Shown: positions 9,457 to 18,743 of the stretch, piece after piece
Numbering within the stretch: position 1 is the first letter of the stretch
Layout: every line of letters starts with the position of its first letter
Source: Mycobacteroides franklinii
Lineage (GTDB): Bacteria > Actinomycetota > Actinomycetes > Mycobacteriales > Mycobacteriaceae
Length of the DNA: 64,000 nt
Assembly: GCF_002013895.1 (NCBI RefSeq)
Contig: NZ_MAFQ01000003.1
Coordinates: 248,001-312,000 of the forward strand
Reading direction: 5' to 3'
Program-made: the position numbers and the translations under genes
The notes under the pieces: model-generated
Told to the model about the DNA's origin: nothing
The model's database searches: none
Seen by the model: only the letters and a program-made list of their open reading frames with translations

Positions 9457-9897
9457 TTAAGCATGAACGGGAGCAGGGCTGCGGCGCTGCATCCAGGAAA
9501 GCCCCAGCAACAACGTCCCGGCAACCGTCCACACCACCACGATGATGGAGCCCGCCGGGACGATCGACAGTGATGCGTTACGCCCTTGTACGCGAACCAA
9601 ATCCGGGTTGGCCTTGTCGTATTCAACGTAGATGCGCATACCCGGGCTGAGCTCGGACGGGTAGAGAACGCCCAATTCCGGTCGGTACGTAACGCGTTCG
9701 GGCGTAACGAACTCGATGGTGGATCGCCGCGGCCCCGCACTGAGCACCTCAGCCAAGGCGACGCCCATATCCCGCTCGATGGCCTTGTCATTGCGCCAGG
9801 CCCCGGCGACCAACAGCAATGACTGCAGGGTCATCAATCCCGCCAGTACCAGCACCCCGATCCGGACTCTCTTGATGACCCGGGAGCGCCGGTTCAC
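9457..9897 (-). CDS. DUF3592-type membrane protein
   Basis: 146 residues with two membrane helices: one near the N-terminus ([20 protein letters not shown]) and one near the C-terminus ([16 protein letters not shown]). Between them is an extracytoplasmic beta-rich domain containing [23 protein letters not shown], the DUF3592 pattern. The GTG at 9897 overlaps the menD stop (GTGA), so it is translationally coupled to menD. It corresponds to the Rv0556 position. Function unknown. Confidence 0.75.
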   Translation of the reverse strand: MNRRSRVIKRVRIGVLVLAGLMTLQSLLLVAGAWRNDKAIERDMGVALAEVLSAGPRRSTIEFVTPERVTYRPELGVLYPSELSPGMRIYVEYDKANPDLVRVQGRNASLSIVPAGSIIVVVWTVAGTLLLGLSWMQRRSPAPVHA

Positions 9898-11516
9898 AGA
9901 GCAGCCCTGATCGCGGCATGCAGCTCGCGCAGGGTCGAGCGGTCGGCCTTGACCTCCAGAACCCTGATACCCCTGGCTGGTTCGTCCAGTGCGGGGCCCA
10001 GCTCCTCGACCGAGATGGATTGCGAATCCACGTGGTAGGCCCGGCACAGTGCCGTGATATCGACATCATGCGGAGTGCCGAAGATGCGTGAGGACACATC
10101 GCGGAATCGCGGGTCGCCCTGCTCCAACAGCTCGAAAATGCCACCGCCGTTGTCATTTGAGACCACAATGGTCAAGTTGTCGGGCCGCGGCTCGGTCGGG
10201 CCGATCAGCAGGCCCGAGCTGTCGTGCACGAAGGTGAGATCGCCGATCAACGCCACCGTGCGGCTTCCCTGGTGCGCCAAGGCCGCACCGATCGCCGTCG
10301 ATATCGTGCCGTCGATACCGGCCACGCCCCGATTGGAGCGCACGCGAACATCTTTGGCGCCCCACGGGACAAGGGCGGCATCGCGGACCGGGTTGGAGGC
10401 GCCGAGCACCAGCTGGTCCCCGTCACGCAATGACCCGCATACCTGCGCCGCCACATGCAGACCTGTGGTGAGGGGATGCGTGCTCAGCTGTCCACGCACA
10501 GCATCGAGTGCCTTTTGGTGCGCGTGGGCGCACCGTTGCAGCCAACCGGCATCCGGGGTTCCGGACGTGATCGCCCGGGTACCGGTGGCCTGCGAGTTGC
10601 CGGACACATCGGGCCAGCGCGGTCCGGTGGTCAACGCGTACACCGGAATCCGACTGTCAGCCAGCAACGATGACACCTGCCGATGGAGCGTGGGCCGCCC
10701 CAGCATGATCACCTGCTGCGGATGCAGCAGCGCGAGCGCCAGCGAATGAACCGGGTTATCGGGTTGCGGCGCAGTCGGTTCGGCCACCGTGGGCAACATC
10801 GAAAGATTCGGGTGCGCGGCCGCGCCGTGCCCCGCTATCACGACGGTGTCGGGGGTCAGGTCGATCTCGACGGGTTCATCGAACGTCACGTCCGGGGTGT
10901 ATGTCCATGGGGCGCCACCGGGACGTCCGGCGGGTACCGGGCCGCCGTCACGATCGGGCACGAGCGGTTCCCGCAGTGGGATATCGAACTGCACGGGTCC
11001 GGCGTTGGCGGTGCGGGATCCCTTGGCCGCAGCCAGGACTCGACAGGTCGCCGAACGCCAGTGCGGATTCTGCGCCTCGATCTTCTCCGAGCCCTCTTCC
11101 GCCAGACCCAGGCTGATGGCAGCGCGAACCTGGGTGCCGAAGTAGCCCAGCTGCTCCATGGTCTGATTGGCGCCGGTGCCCAGCAGTTCGTAGGGGCGAT
11201 TGGCGGACAGCACGATCAGGGGCACCCGGGCATAGTTGGCCTCCACCACCGCCGGGCCGAGGTTGGCTACCGCCGTCCCGGACGTCATCGCCACGGGAAC
11301 CGGGGAGCGGCTGGCGGCGGCAAGCCCGACGGCCAGGAAGCCGGCGGTGCGCTCGTCGATGCGCACATGCAGCCGCAACCGGCCGGCCTTATCGGCATCG
11401 TGCAGCGCGAAGGCCAGCGGGGCGTTGCGTGAACCGGGGCACAGCACCACCTCGCGGACGCCGCCGCGGATGAGCTCGTCGACGACGGCATGGGCCTGTG
11501 CGGTCGACGGGTTCAT
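9894..11516 (-). CDS. menD: SEPHCHC synthase MenD
   Basis: 540 residues, thiamine-diphosphate enzyme that joins isochorismate and 2-oxoglutarate at the entry to menaquinone synthesis. The N-terminal pyrimidine-binding domain has [15 protein letters not shown] and the family motif [14 protein letters not shown]. The C-terminal ThDP domain has [15 protein letters not shown]-type residues, [13 protein letters not shown] and [14 protein letters not shown] for Mg/ThDP binding. It lies in the operon menC, hydrolase, menD, DUF3592, in that order of transcription. Confidence 0.95.
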   Translation of the reverse strand: MNPSTAQAHAVVDELIRGGVREVVLCPGSRNAPLAFALHDADKAGRLRLHVRIDERTAGFLAVGLAAASRSPVPVAMTSGTAVANLGPAVVEANYARVPLIVLSANRPYELLGTGANQTMEQLGYFGTQVRAAISLGLAEEGSEKIEAQNPHWRSATCRVLAAAKGSRTANAGPVQFDIPLREPLVPDRDGGPVPAGRPGGAPWTYTPDVTFDEPVEIDLTPDTVVIAGHGAAAHPNLSMLPTVAEPTAPQPDNPVHSLALALLHPQQVIMLGRPTLHRQVSSLLADSRIPVYALTTGPRWPDVSGNSQATGTRAITSGTPDAGWLQRCAHAHQKALDAVRGQLSTHPLTTGLHVAAQVCGSLRDGDQLVLGASNPVRDAALVPWGAKDVRVRSNRGVAGIDGTISTAIGAALAHQGSRTVALIGDLTFVHDSSGLLIGPTEPRPDNLTIVVSNDNGGGIFELLEQGDPRFRDVSSRIFGTPHDVDITALCRAYHVDSQSISVEELGPALDEPARGIRVLEVKADRSTLRELHAAIRAAL

Positions 11517-11528
11517 GCCTTCAGGGTG

Positions 11529-12365
11529 TCATACCGTGCGAGCGGTGCTCGCAAAGAACTCCAGGATCACGCGGTTGACCTCGTCGGGTTGCTCGATGAA
11601 GCCCAGATGCCCGGCATCGGCGATCTCTACATACTTTCCGCCGGGAATCGCGTCGGCCACCTCTTTACCAAGGTAGGGCGGCAGGGTCATATCGTCGGTG
11701 AACCCGATGACCAACGACGGGACGCTGATATCCGCATAGGCACCGGGCCGGTCGGGGGCGGGTATGGCGCTGCGCTGATGGTCGATGCCGCCCGAGGTCG
11801 GCTCCGGCCACAGCGTGAACATGTCGATCCAGTCCTTGATGGCCGCATCGTTGTTCAGGGTCTTCGGCGAGAAGTTCAGCAGCAGGCGCATCGCCGCCTG
11901 GTACGCCGCCGGTACCTCGACCCCTGACGCGGACAACTCGAGCTCGGCCTTGCGGAAGAACGACCGCGTGGAATCCTCACGGCCGCGGGTCCCCATGAAT
12001 ACGGCTGCGGTCACCAGATCGGGGCGGGTGAGCGCGAGCTCCTGGGCGATGAGAGCGCCCATGGAGAATCCCACCAGCCGGGCCGGGGCGGCACCGAGAT
12101 CTTCGATGAGCGCCGCGGTGTCGGCCACCATGTCCTGCAGTGTGAAGCCATCGGCCGACTCGGTGGTCGGAGGTATCCCCCGGTTGTTGAACGTGATGGT
12201 GCGATACCCGGCAGCACGGAAGGCCGGCACCTGATGCAGGTGCCAGCTGCGCCCCGCGCCACCACGCCCGGAGATGAAGACGACAGGATCGCCCGAGGCG
12301 CCGAGCGCCAGGGGTCCACGGTCGTCGTAGCTGATCTGGATGCCGTTGATGTTCGCGAGAGGCAC
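11529..12365 (-). CDS. Alpha/beta hydrolase (BpoC-like)
   Basis: 278 residues, alpha/beta hydrolase fold. The oxyanion region is VFISGRGGAGRSWHLHQVPAF, the nucleophile elbow is GFSMGALIA (Ser), the acid is probably Asp in GFTDDMTLP, and the catalytic His is in ADAGHLGFIEQPDEV. It matches M. tuberculosis bpoC (Rv0554), annotated as a peroxidase but structurally a serine hydrolase. Lying between menC and menD, it may supply a MenH-like step, a hypothesis from position only. The GTG at 12365 follows GGTAGG, which overlaps the menC stop. Confidence 0.85.
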   Translation of the reverse strand: MPLANINGIQISYDDRGPLALGASGDPVVFISGRGGAGRSWHLHQVPAFRAAGYRTITFNNRGIPPTTESADGFTLQDMVADTAALIEDLGAAPARLVGFSMGALIAQELALTRPDLVTAAVFMGTRGREDSTRSFFRKAELELSASGVEVPAAYQAAMRLLLNFSPKTLNNDAAIKDWIDMFTLWPEPTSGGIDHQRSAIPAPDRPGAYADISVPSLVIGFTDDMTLPPYLGKEVADAIPGGKYVEIADAGHLGFIEQPDEVNRVILEFFASTARTV

Positions 12366-12376
12366 GTTGACTGAAC

Positions 12377-13345
12377 CTACCGGTTCAGCAGCGCGTAGCA
12401 GTCGGCCACTCGGTGCTGCCACCAATCGCGCCGGTCAGCGGGCGCGGCGAGCGTGGCCAGCCGAGCCGGGTCGGGGGTGAACGATGCCACCGCGAGGTGA
12501 CCGTCCACCACAGGCGGCATATCCGCTACATCGTCCAAGAAGAATCCTCCGGTGCCCAATCCGCAGGCATGTTCCAGCACCGGGAGCGCCGCCGCTGCGC
12601 GCAGGCCGATTCCGATGCCTACCGCGCTGTCCAGCGCGCTGGAGATCACCACGGGCATGCCGATGCGCTCGGCGATCTCCAGCAGCGCGGCCACACCACC
12701 GAGGGGCGCCACCTTGAGCACGGCGATATCGGCCGCCTGCGCCTGCGCGACACGTAGCGGATCACTTGCGCGCCTGATGCTTTCGTCGGCGGCAATCGGC
12801 ACGCCCGGGAGACGGCGGCGCAGTTCTGCGAGTTCCTCCACGGTGGCACACGGCTGCTCGGCGTACTCGAGCGCGCCGTCGCGAGTCAGCGCGGTCAGCG
12901 CGTGGACTGCCTGCGCAAGGGTCCAGCCGCCGTTGGCGTCGACGCGCACGGTGCGAATCTGCGCGCGGACCGCTTGGACCCGCGCAATGTCCTCATCGAG
13001 TGTCTGTCCGGGCTCTGCCACCTTGATCTTGGCGGTCTGGGCGCCCGGGAATCGGGCCAGCACCTCGGGCACGTCTGCGGCGGCGACCGCGGGCACCGTC
13101 GCGTTGACCGGGATTAGGCTGCGGCGCGCTGCGGGAAGCCCGCGGTACCCGGCCTCGATGGCCGCGGCCAGCCAGGCGGAGGCCTCGGGGGCCTGGTACT
13201 CGGGGAAGGCGCCGAACTCACCCCAGCCCGCCGGCCCGTCGATCAGCGTGACTTCACGGGTGGTGATGCCGCGAAATCGCACCCGCATGGGTAGCGCGAC
13301 GACATGCAACCGGTCGAGCACATCGTCCAACCCGGGCAGCTCCAC
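12377..13345 (-). CDS. menC: o-Succinylbenzoate synthase MenC
   Basis: 322 residues, enolase superfamily. The catalytic base motif is KIK in QTAKIKVAEPG, metal ligands lie in RVDANGGWTLAQAV and EQPCATVEELAEL, and AADESIRR and VLKVAPLGG supply the remaining ligand and the second lysine. It dehydrates SHCHC to o-succinylbenzoate. The start codon is the GTG at 13345, with only about 130 bases to the divergent small gene. It is first in the menC-hydrolase-menD-DUF3592 transcription unit. Confidence 0.93.
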   Translation of the reverse strand: MELPGLDDVLDRLHVVALPMRVRFRGITTREVTLIDGPAGWGEFGAFPEYQAPEASAWLAAAIEAGYRGLPAARRSLIPVNATVPAVAAADVPEVLARFPGAQTAKIKVAEPGQTLDEDIARVQAVRAQIRTVRVDANGGWTLAQAVHALTALTRDGALEYAEQPCATVEELAELRRRLPGVPIAADESIRRASDPLRVAQAQAADIAVLKVAPLGGVAALLEIAERIGMPVVISSALDSAVGIGIGLRAAAALPVLEHACGLGTGGFFLDDVADMPPVVDGHLAVASFTPDPARLATLAAPADRRDWWQHRVADCYALLNR

Positions 13346-13476
13346 GCCTGCGATCGTCGCACGCTGGTCAGCGGATCCACCGGGCCGCCCTGAAAGTGAC
13401 TTTCGGTTCTAGGCGGCCTTGCGGCCGGATGCCAGTCTGCCCACGGCGATGTACGCGATATGCGAAGGGAGAGGAC

Positions 13477-13809
13477 ATGGCAACGGTTCACGGTGTCGCG
13501 GGATTTCAATCGGGTTGCCGGTGCGGCGGCTGCTCCTCGGCGGAGTCACGGCGGCTGCAGCGGATCGGCGAAGCGGAACGGGAACGCTGGGAACCCATCA
13601 ACCAACGTGCCACCCGGCGCTCTCAGCGTTACTTCGCCGATGCTTCGGATCATCCGCTGAACTGGCAGAAGCCTTGGACCAAAGAGGAAATCAACACGGT
13701 GCTCGACGCGTCGTCGACCGCCGCGCAGGTCGCGACACGGCTGGGCCGTTCGGTCGGAGCCGTTCACGCGGCGCGCAGACGATTCCGCCCTCGGCCACGC
13801 CGCAACTAG
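13477..13809 (+). CDS. Small basic protein with Cys motif and HTH-like C-terminus
   Basis: 110 residues, very basic. The N-terminus has HGVAGFQSGCRCGGCSSAES, a CxCxxC knuckle of a type seen in small actinobacterial and phage proteins. The C-terminal half, WTKEEINTVLDASSTAAQVA followed by TRLGRSVGAVHAARRRF, reads as a Myb/HTH-like DNA-binding segment. GAAGGGAGAGG precedes the ATG. The gene could be of phage origin or a small regulator; I do not recognise a named family. Its stop codon is in frame with the Clp-N remnant that follows. Confidence 0.6.
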   Translation: MATVHGVAGFQSGCRCGGCSSAESRRLQRIGEAERERWEPINQRATRRSQRYFADASDHPLNWQKPWTKEEINTVLDASSTAAQVATRLGRSVGAVHAARRRFRPRPRRN

Positions 13810-13812
13810 CCC

Positions 13813-13994
13813 GCCAGGGAAGCCACGCTGCATACCGCACTTCGGCTGGGCCACAACTTTATTAGCACCGAACATCTCCTGCTGGCCATCCTGTCGGGCC
13901 ACACCGGCACCTCGCGAAAGCTCTCCGAACTGGGCCTCAACGCCGTCGTGGCGAGGAGCAGGTGACTCGCCTGCTCCTCGGCGAAACCCTGTAG
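13813..13994 (+). pseudogene. Frameshifted Clp N-terminal domain remnant
   Basis: One frame (13813-13965) reads AREATLHTALRLGHNFISTE and then HLLLAILSGHTG, the classic Clp-N repeat (LGH..I.TEHLLLA), ending NAVVARSR-stop. The adjacent frame from 13953 continues EEQVTRLLLGETL-stop, the expected end of such a domain, so a single frameshift near 13952 splits it. There is no start codon or ribosome site, and the N-terminal half of the domain is missing. It is a decayed fragment of about 60 codons. An intact Clp-N protein lies at 30390. Confidence 0.65.
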
Positions 13995-14271
13995 GGCAAG
14001 ACCCCTGACCACGGCGGACATCCAAGTCCCGTGAGCCAAAGGGCGATCACCGCGGTTGCACATGCCGCGGTGCCATCTTCGCGCACCTTGCCAGCACTTG
14101 GTATACAACGTAAACTAGAGTGGGTGATCGGGCGCGTGCGTGCCGTAAGAACTTCGCATCAGCGGCAAGAACTGCCTGGCGATGGTGGCGCCCGTCGATC
14201 TTCCTCGGCGGGCGCCGCCGCATGGCGCCCGATCCAAATAAGGCATCCGCACAATCGCGTTGGAGGTTTTC

Positions 14272-15069
14272 ATGTTGGTTCGGCGCATTGCCCGCCCGCT
14301 GCTCGGCTCGTATTTCATCACCGCAGGTTTAAGTGGTTGGCGTGAGGCGGCGACACCTGCCGCCGAACCCGTGGTGTCCGGAGTCCGGAACGTGTTGCCC
14401 GAGCGAGCCACTCGATATCTGCCGGATGACCCGCAGGTGTACGCGCGCGCCAACAAGGCACTGCAGTTGATTGGCGGGTTGGCGTTGGCCAGTGGAAAAC
14501 TGCCGCGGATCTCCGCACTGGTACTCGCGGGCACGCTCGTGCCAACCACATTGGCCGAGAACCGTTTCTGGCAGGAGTCCGATCCCGCGGCGCGTGCGCA
14601 ACAACGAACTCATTTCTGGAAGAACACGTCCATACTGGGTGGTCTGATCATCGCGGGAATAGACACCGAGGGGCGTCCGGGACTGTCATGGCGCGCCCGG
14701 CGGGCCACCCGCCAGGCGGCCGAAGTGGTGGCCTCGGTCATTCCTACAACCAACCACCCGACACAGTCACTTACCGACAGAATGAATGAACTTGGCGATG
14801 CCACAAGGTCGTTGGCCGAGAGAGCGGGCGAACGCTGGGATGAGGTGTCCGAGACCATAGGCGATGGAACCTCCACGCTGAGTGAGATCGCCCGCCACAA
14901 TGCGCCCAAATTGGCGGATTTCGCTCGCGACAAGGGCAACCAGCTCGCGAAGGTCGCGCAAGAGCAGGGCAGCACGCTTGCCGACGTCGCATCGCGGGGT
15001 GGCCGCAAGATCGCCGACCATGCCACACACCTGCGATCAGAACTGACAGACACCACGACGCGCAGCTAG
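14272..15069 (+). CDS. DoxX-family membrane protein with helical tail
   Basis: 265 residues. The N-terminal half is DoxX-like, with helices at about 10-28, 65-92 and 125-140 (RIARPLLGSYFITAGLSGW; ALQLIGGLALASGKLPRISA; FWKNTSILGGLIIAG). The C-terminal 110 residues are polar and predicted helical, with an A/E/R-rich apolipoprotein-like pattern (LAERAGERWDEVSETIG; LADFARDKGNQLAKVAQEQG), not part of DoxX. TGGAGG sits just before the ATG at 14272. The tail may lie along the membrane or pair with a partner; function unknown. Confidence 0.75.
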   Translation: MLVRRIARPLLGSYFITAGLSGWREAATPAAEPVVSGVRNVLPERATRYLPDDPQVYARANKALQLIGGLALASGKLPRISALVLAGTLVPTTLAENRFWQESDPAARAQQRTHFWKNTSILGGLIIAGIDTEGRPGLSWRARRATRQAAEVVASVIPTTNHPTQSLTDRMNELGDATRSLAERAGERWDEVSETIGDGTSTLSEIARHNAPKLADFARDKGNQLAKVAQEQGSTLADVASRGGRKIADHATHLRSELTDTTTRS

Positions 15070-15147
15070 TTCCGCCAGACGAGCCCTGATCCATACGCGG
15101 CGCCAAACCCCTGGCCAAACGACACCCCGCAGGCGTAGCGTGATGTC

Positions 15148-15597
15148 ATGTCAATTGACATCAAACCCGTTCCCAAATGGCTCAAATACTTCAACAAGGT
15201 CGTCATCGGTGGACACAAGGTAGGGCTCAAATTGCCGATGGTGGTCCTGACCGTCCCGGGCGCCAAGTCCGGCAAGCCGCGTTCGACTCCCATCACCCCG
15301 TTCACGCTCGACGGGCAGCGCTATGCCGTCGGCGGAGTTCCGGGATCGGCCTGGATCACCAACGCGCGTAAAGCCAAAGCGGGCACCCTGACCCAGGGAC
15401 GGCACACCGAGCAGGTGCGCATCGTCGAGCTTTCCGCCGAGGACTCACGCCCGGTGCTCCGCGCGTTTCCGATCGAGGTGCCCACCGGTGTCGGCTTCAT
15501 CAGAAACGCCGGGCTGGTCAAGGAGGGCACTCCGGACGAGTTCGAGGCCCTCGCCGGGATCGCCGCCGTATTCCGGTTCGATCCGGTGGAGGGCTAG
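15148..15597 (+). CDS. Deazaflavin (F420)-dependent nitroreductase family protein
   Basis: 149 residues. KLPMVVLTVPGAKSGKPRSTPI followed by GQRYAVGGVPGSAWITNARK is the Ddn/nitroreductase (split-barrel, F420H2-binding) pattern; the first motif is longer than quoted elsewhere only by flanking residues. These enzymes reduce quinones or nitro compounds with F420H2. There are two more copies in the window (39477 and 39888). It is convergent with, and overlaps by four bases, the GGDEF gene at 15594. Confidence 0.8.
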   Translation: MSIDIKPVPKWLKYFNKVVIGGHKVGLKLPMVVLTVPGAKSGKPRSTPITPFTLDGQRYAVGGVPGSAWITNARKAKAGTLTQGRHTEQVRIVELSAEDSRPVLRAFPIEVPTGVGFIRNAGLVKEGTPDEFEALAGIAAVFRFDPVEG

Positions 15598-16775
15598 ATA
15601 CCCGCGCGCCACACGCACTGATCGTCGACGCCAACGCCCGGATGAAGAATCCGGGATTGATTGCCTCCGCCGCGCTTTGCCTCGTACATCGCGCGGTCGG
15701 CACACGCGGTCAGCGCATCGATCGCCTCCTGCGATGTCGCCAAGGCCACACTCGCCACCGGCTGAGCCGCGACCCCGACACTCGCGGTCACGGCGATACC
15801 CGCGGGCATGGAGGCCGTCACCGCTTCCTTGAGGCGAGTGGCGAATTCGGCGACAGACCCCGCCGGGCAGATTGTCACCACCAGAAACTCCTCACCACCC
15901 GAGCGGCCCACCAAGTTGCCCTGAGCCGTCTCGGCAGTCAGCGCACCGGCCAGGCCGACGAGCACCCGATCCCCCGTACCGTGGCCGTAGCGGTCGTTGA
16001 TCGATTTGAAGCGATCGATATCGACAATGGCGACCGCGATCACCCGATCACCCTCCAAGATGCGGTCACCGGTAAGCCCATTGTGCAGGCGCTGCCACTC
16101 ACCGTAGATACCGCGTCGGTTGAGCAATCCGGTGAGCGGGTCCCGCTGCGCGGCAAGTGCATCCAGACGCACCACCGCGATCCCGAACTGGATGACCGCG
16201 GGTATCAGCACCACGACCAGCAGCATGCTCGTCATCTTCACCACCGCGGTCATCGCCGCACCGACAGTGCCCGCGGCCAACAGGCGGGATGACAGTGCCA
16301 AGATCATCGGTGCACACCAGGCGACATGCGCCACCAACAACCGGTTCCCCAAGAAGAAGCTGACATACGCACCGACCGGCGTGAACAGCACCGTCCCCAC
16401 CAGGCCTGCCAGTGGATCGGAATCCTGCCAACACGCGATCGCGATGCCAACGTCCGCAAAGACCACGAACCCCACCGCTTCACGCAGGGAAGGCCACGGC
16501 CCGACTACCCAGCGCACTGCCCAACCCAGCGCACCAAGGGCGCACACACCGACGATGATGCGTCCGGAGGTGCTACGGGGCCCGGTGTCGCTGAACTGCA
16601 CGGCGACACAGATCGCAGCAAAGATCAACGCATACCCGCCGATCAGGTTGCGGACAGTCCGGTCGAGCTTGCGCGCGTGCAAGAACGCCCGGAGCCAGCC
16701 CGTCGGAACCGGTTCGGTCCACCATTGGCGCAGGAAGCCCATCCACGCGGTGGAGCGGATGTACGAAACGATCAC
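15594..16775 (-). CDS. Membrane GGDEF diguanylate cyclase, second copy
   Basis: 393 residues from the GTG at 16775, which overlaps the pirin stop (GTGA) and so is translationally coupled. Six membrane helices occupy about residues 35-205. The GGDEF domain has DPLTGLLNRRGIYGEW, then VDIDRFKSINDRYGHGTGD, then the active site GRSGGEEFLVV (GGEEF, a functional variant). It is related in layout to the protein at 6561 and likewise lacks an EAL domain. Coupling to a pirin gene is unexpected. Confidence 0.85.
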   Translation of the reverse strand: MIVSYIRSTAWMGFLRQWWTEPVPTGWLRAFLHARKLDRTVRNLIGGYALIFAAICVAVQFSDTGPRSTSGRIIVGVCALGALGWAVRWVVGPWPSLREAVGFVVFADVGIAIACWQDSDPLAGLVGTVLFTPVGAYVSFFLGNRLLVAHVAWCAPMILALSSRLLAAGTVGAAMTAVVKMTSMLLVVVLIPAVIQFGIAVVRLDALAAQRDPLTGLLNRRGIYGEWQRLHNGLTGDRILEGDRVIAVAIVDIDRFKSINDRYGHGTGDRVLVGLAGALTAETAQGNLVGRSGGEEFLVVTICPAGSVAEFATRLKEAVTASMPAGIAVTASVGVAAQPVASVALATSQEAIDALTACADRAMYEAKRGGGNQSRILHPGVGVDDQCVWRAGI

Positions 16776-17788
16776 GACGTCGCATTGTCCGGATTGGCGG
16801 TCGGCGGATTTCGCCTGGGTACCATCCGCACCTTCGGCAATGGCGGCGCGGGCAGACGAGGCACCGCGCCCCAGTAACCCTCCACGCGGCCAAAGCGCTC
16901 GGATTCTGACTGCCATTCCTCGCGGAATCCCGCGATCTCATCGTGATCACGGCCGACGAAATTCCACCACATCACGATCTGTTCGCCGAACGGCTTGCCG
17001 CCCAACAGAATCGCTCGTGCCGTGTCATCCGTCGGGTTGGTTACGGTCAGTTGCTCCACCCCCGTGCCCACGTAACCCAGCTCACCGCGCGACAGCCGGG
17101 TTCCGGAAAACTCGATGGTCTCGGTGTCCACCAGTAGGCCGTGCTCGAACCCCGGATCGACATCGAATCGCGCCGTGCTGCGCGGCTCCAGCAGCAGCTC
17201 CGCACCGAGAAGCGCAGTGGCGGTACGCACCGGTGACACCTGACCTGCCAACGCTCCCAGAAAAACCCGCACACTAACCCCACCGGCCACCACTGCCTCG
17301 GGGGCGTAATGCTGGAAATCTCTTGCCGCATCCCGAGATTCATTGGGCAGCGCGACCCACAGTTGCACACCGTGCAGCGTGGTGGTCTCTGATGTCGACA
17401 CCTCCGAGTGACAGATCCCGCGACCACCCGTCATCAGATTGAGCTCGCCCGGGCGCACCACGGCATGTACACCATTGCTATCGCGATGCTCGATCTCGCC
17501 GGTGAACAGCCAACTCACCGTCTGTAGCCCGGTATGCGGATGAGGCGCGACATCCATACCGCCGGTCTGCGTGATGTCATCGGGCCCATAGTGATCGGCA
17601 AAGCACCAGGCGCCGATCAGCGAGCGCTGAGCCTGAGGCAGAGTCCGCAGCACCGTCATCGCGCGCGGTCCGCCGAGTGGAACCTCTCGGGCAGTGAGTA
17701 TTTCAACCACCGGCCGGCCGGCCCCATCCAGCGGACACGGGCCACCCTCGCACCGGGTTTCCGTCGGCGTGGTCTCGGTATTGCTCAT
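16772..17788 (-). CDS. Pirin family protein
   Basis: 338 residues, bicupin. The metal-binding motif is in HPHTGLQTVSWLFTGEIEHRDS, with GGRGICHSE following; both are diagnostic of pirins. Roles in the family vary (quercetinase-like dioxygenase, redox-sensing co-regulator). The N-terminus has a Cys-rich TRCEGGPCPLDG segment. The ATG at 17788 is chosen; an ATG at 17815 or an upstream start would add residues that approach the divergent acetyltransferase. It forms an operon with the GGDEF gene. Confidence 0.88.
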   Translation of the reverse strand: MSNTETTPTETRCEGGPCPLDGAGRPVVEILTAREVPLGGPRAMTVLRTLPQAQRSLIGAWCFADHYGPDDITQTGGMDVAPHPHTGLQTVSWLFTGEIEHRDSNGVHAVVRPGELNLMTGGRGICHSEVSTSETTTLHGVQLWVALPNESRDAARDFQHYAPEAVVAGGVSVRVFLGALAGQVSPVRTATALLGAELLLEPRSTARFDVDPGFEHGLLVDTETIEFSGTRLSRGELGYVGTGVEQLTVTNPTDDTARAILLGGKPFGEQIVMWWNFVGRDHDEIAGFREEWQSESERFGRVEGYWGAVPRLPAPPLPKVRMVPRRNPPTANPDNATS

Positions 17789-17837
17789 GTCACCATCATC
17801 GGCCGAATTCACCATACGTGCGGCATAGTGGGTCACC

Positions 17838-18182
17838 ATGGACGAACCCGACGCCACGGTCGCCGACGCCCCCGACAATCGTCGATTCGAGATAACGGCA
17901 GACGGTGAGCTCGCGGGATTCACCGAATACCTGGATACCGCATTGGACGGCGCCGAGGTGCGGATCTTCTTTCACACCGAGATCGACGAGAAATTCGGTG
18001 GTCGCGGCCTCGCCGGGACGCTGGTGCAGTCCGCACTGACCTCCACCCGGTCCACGGGGCGCAGGATCGTGCCGGTCTGCCCCTACGTGAGGAAGTTCGT
18101 CGGCAAGCACCACGAGTTCGACGACATCCTCAGCCCCGTCACCCGGGAGGCGCTGGCGGCGGTCGAGGCACGTCAGGAATGA
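17838..18182 (+). CDS. Small GNAT-type acetyltransferase (YjdJ-like)
   Basis: 114 residues. The acetyl-CoA loop is EKFGGRGLAGTLVQSALTST, preceded by VRIFFHTEIDEKF and followed by IVPVCPYVRKFV and HHEFDDIL. This is the short GNAT domain (GCN5-related, YjdJ/NATD1 type). The substrate is unknown. It overlaps the next gene by four bases (ATGA), so the two are likely co-translated. Confidence 0.85.
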   Translation: MDEPDATVADAPDNRRFEITADGELAGFTEYLDTALDGAEVRIFFHTEIDEKFGGRGLAGTLVQSALTSTRSTGRRIVPVCPYVRKFVGKHHEFDDILSPVTREALAAVEARQE

Positions 18183-18637
18183 GCGAACATCGCGTCTACA
18201 TCGACAAACAAACTCCCTCCGTCTATCAGGGACTGAGCAAGGCCGCCGCCGAGCTCCGCACGCGCGCCGCCGAGGCCGGGCTCGCGCGAACGACATTGGA
18301 ATTGGTCAACATTCGGGTGTCGCAGCTCAACCGCTGCCTGTTTTGCCTTGACCTGCACACCCGGATCGCGCTGGAAGAAGGGGAGTCCACGCAGCGGATC
18401 GCCGTACTACCGGTGTGGCAGGAGGCCGAGTTGTTCAGCGATGTGGAGCGCGCGGCGCTGACGATCGCCGAAGCCGTGACGGAAGTCACCGACCAGCACC
18501 TCAGTGACGAGCAGTACGCCGCCGTGCGCGAGCACCTGTCCGACGATCAGGTGTCGGCGCTGGTGTGGTCGGCGATCATGATCAACACCTTCAACCGGAT
18601 CTCGATTCTGAGCCGCCACCCGATCAAGCGGCGCTGA
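18179..18637 (+). CDS. Carboxymuconolactone decarboxylase (AhpD-like) protein
   Basis: 152 residues. The catalytic motif CLFCLDLH (CxxC plus His) is in LNRCLFCLDLHTRIALEEG, as in AhpD-type alkylhydroperoxidases that act in thiol peroxide reduction. MINTFNRISI near the C-terminus is the second conserved helix. It overlaps the GNAT gene upstream. The intact CxxC supports redox activity; the electron donor is unknown. Confidence 0.88.
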   Translation: MSEHRVYIDKQTPSVYQGLSKAAAELRTRAAEAGLARTTLELVNIRVSQLNRCLFCLDLHTRIALEEGESTQRIAVLPVWQEAELFSDVERAALTIAEAVTEVTDQHLSDEQYAAVREHLSDDQVSALVWSAIMINTFNRISILSRHPIKRR

Positions 18638-18743
18638 CAACCGGTCACGGGGCGGGAATACAGCCACCCCACCATGGGTTAGATTTCTTAAGCCAGGGTA
18701 ATGATCTGGCCACTGACATATCTCATGGGGAAGGTATTCAACG

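Noticed and set aside
16776-16916. Longer start for the second GGDEF protein
   Set aside because: It would overlap the pirin gene by more than 100 bases; the GTG at 16775 couples neatly to the pirin stop.
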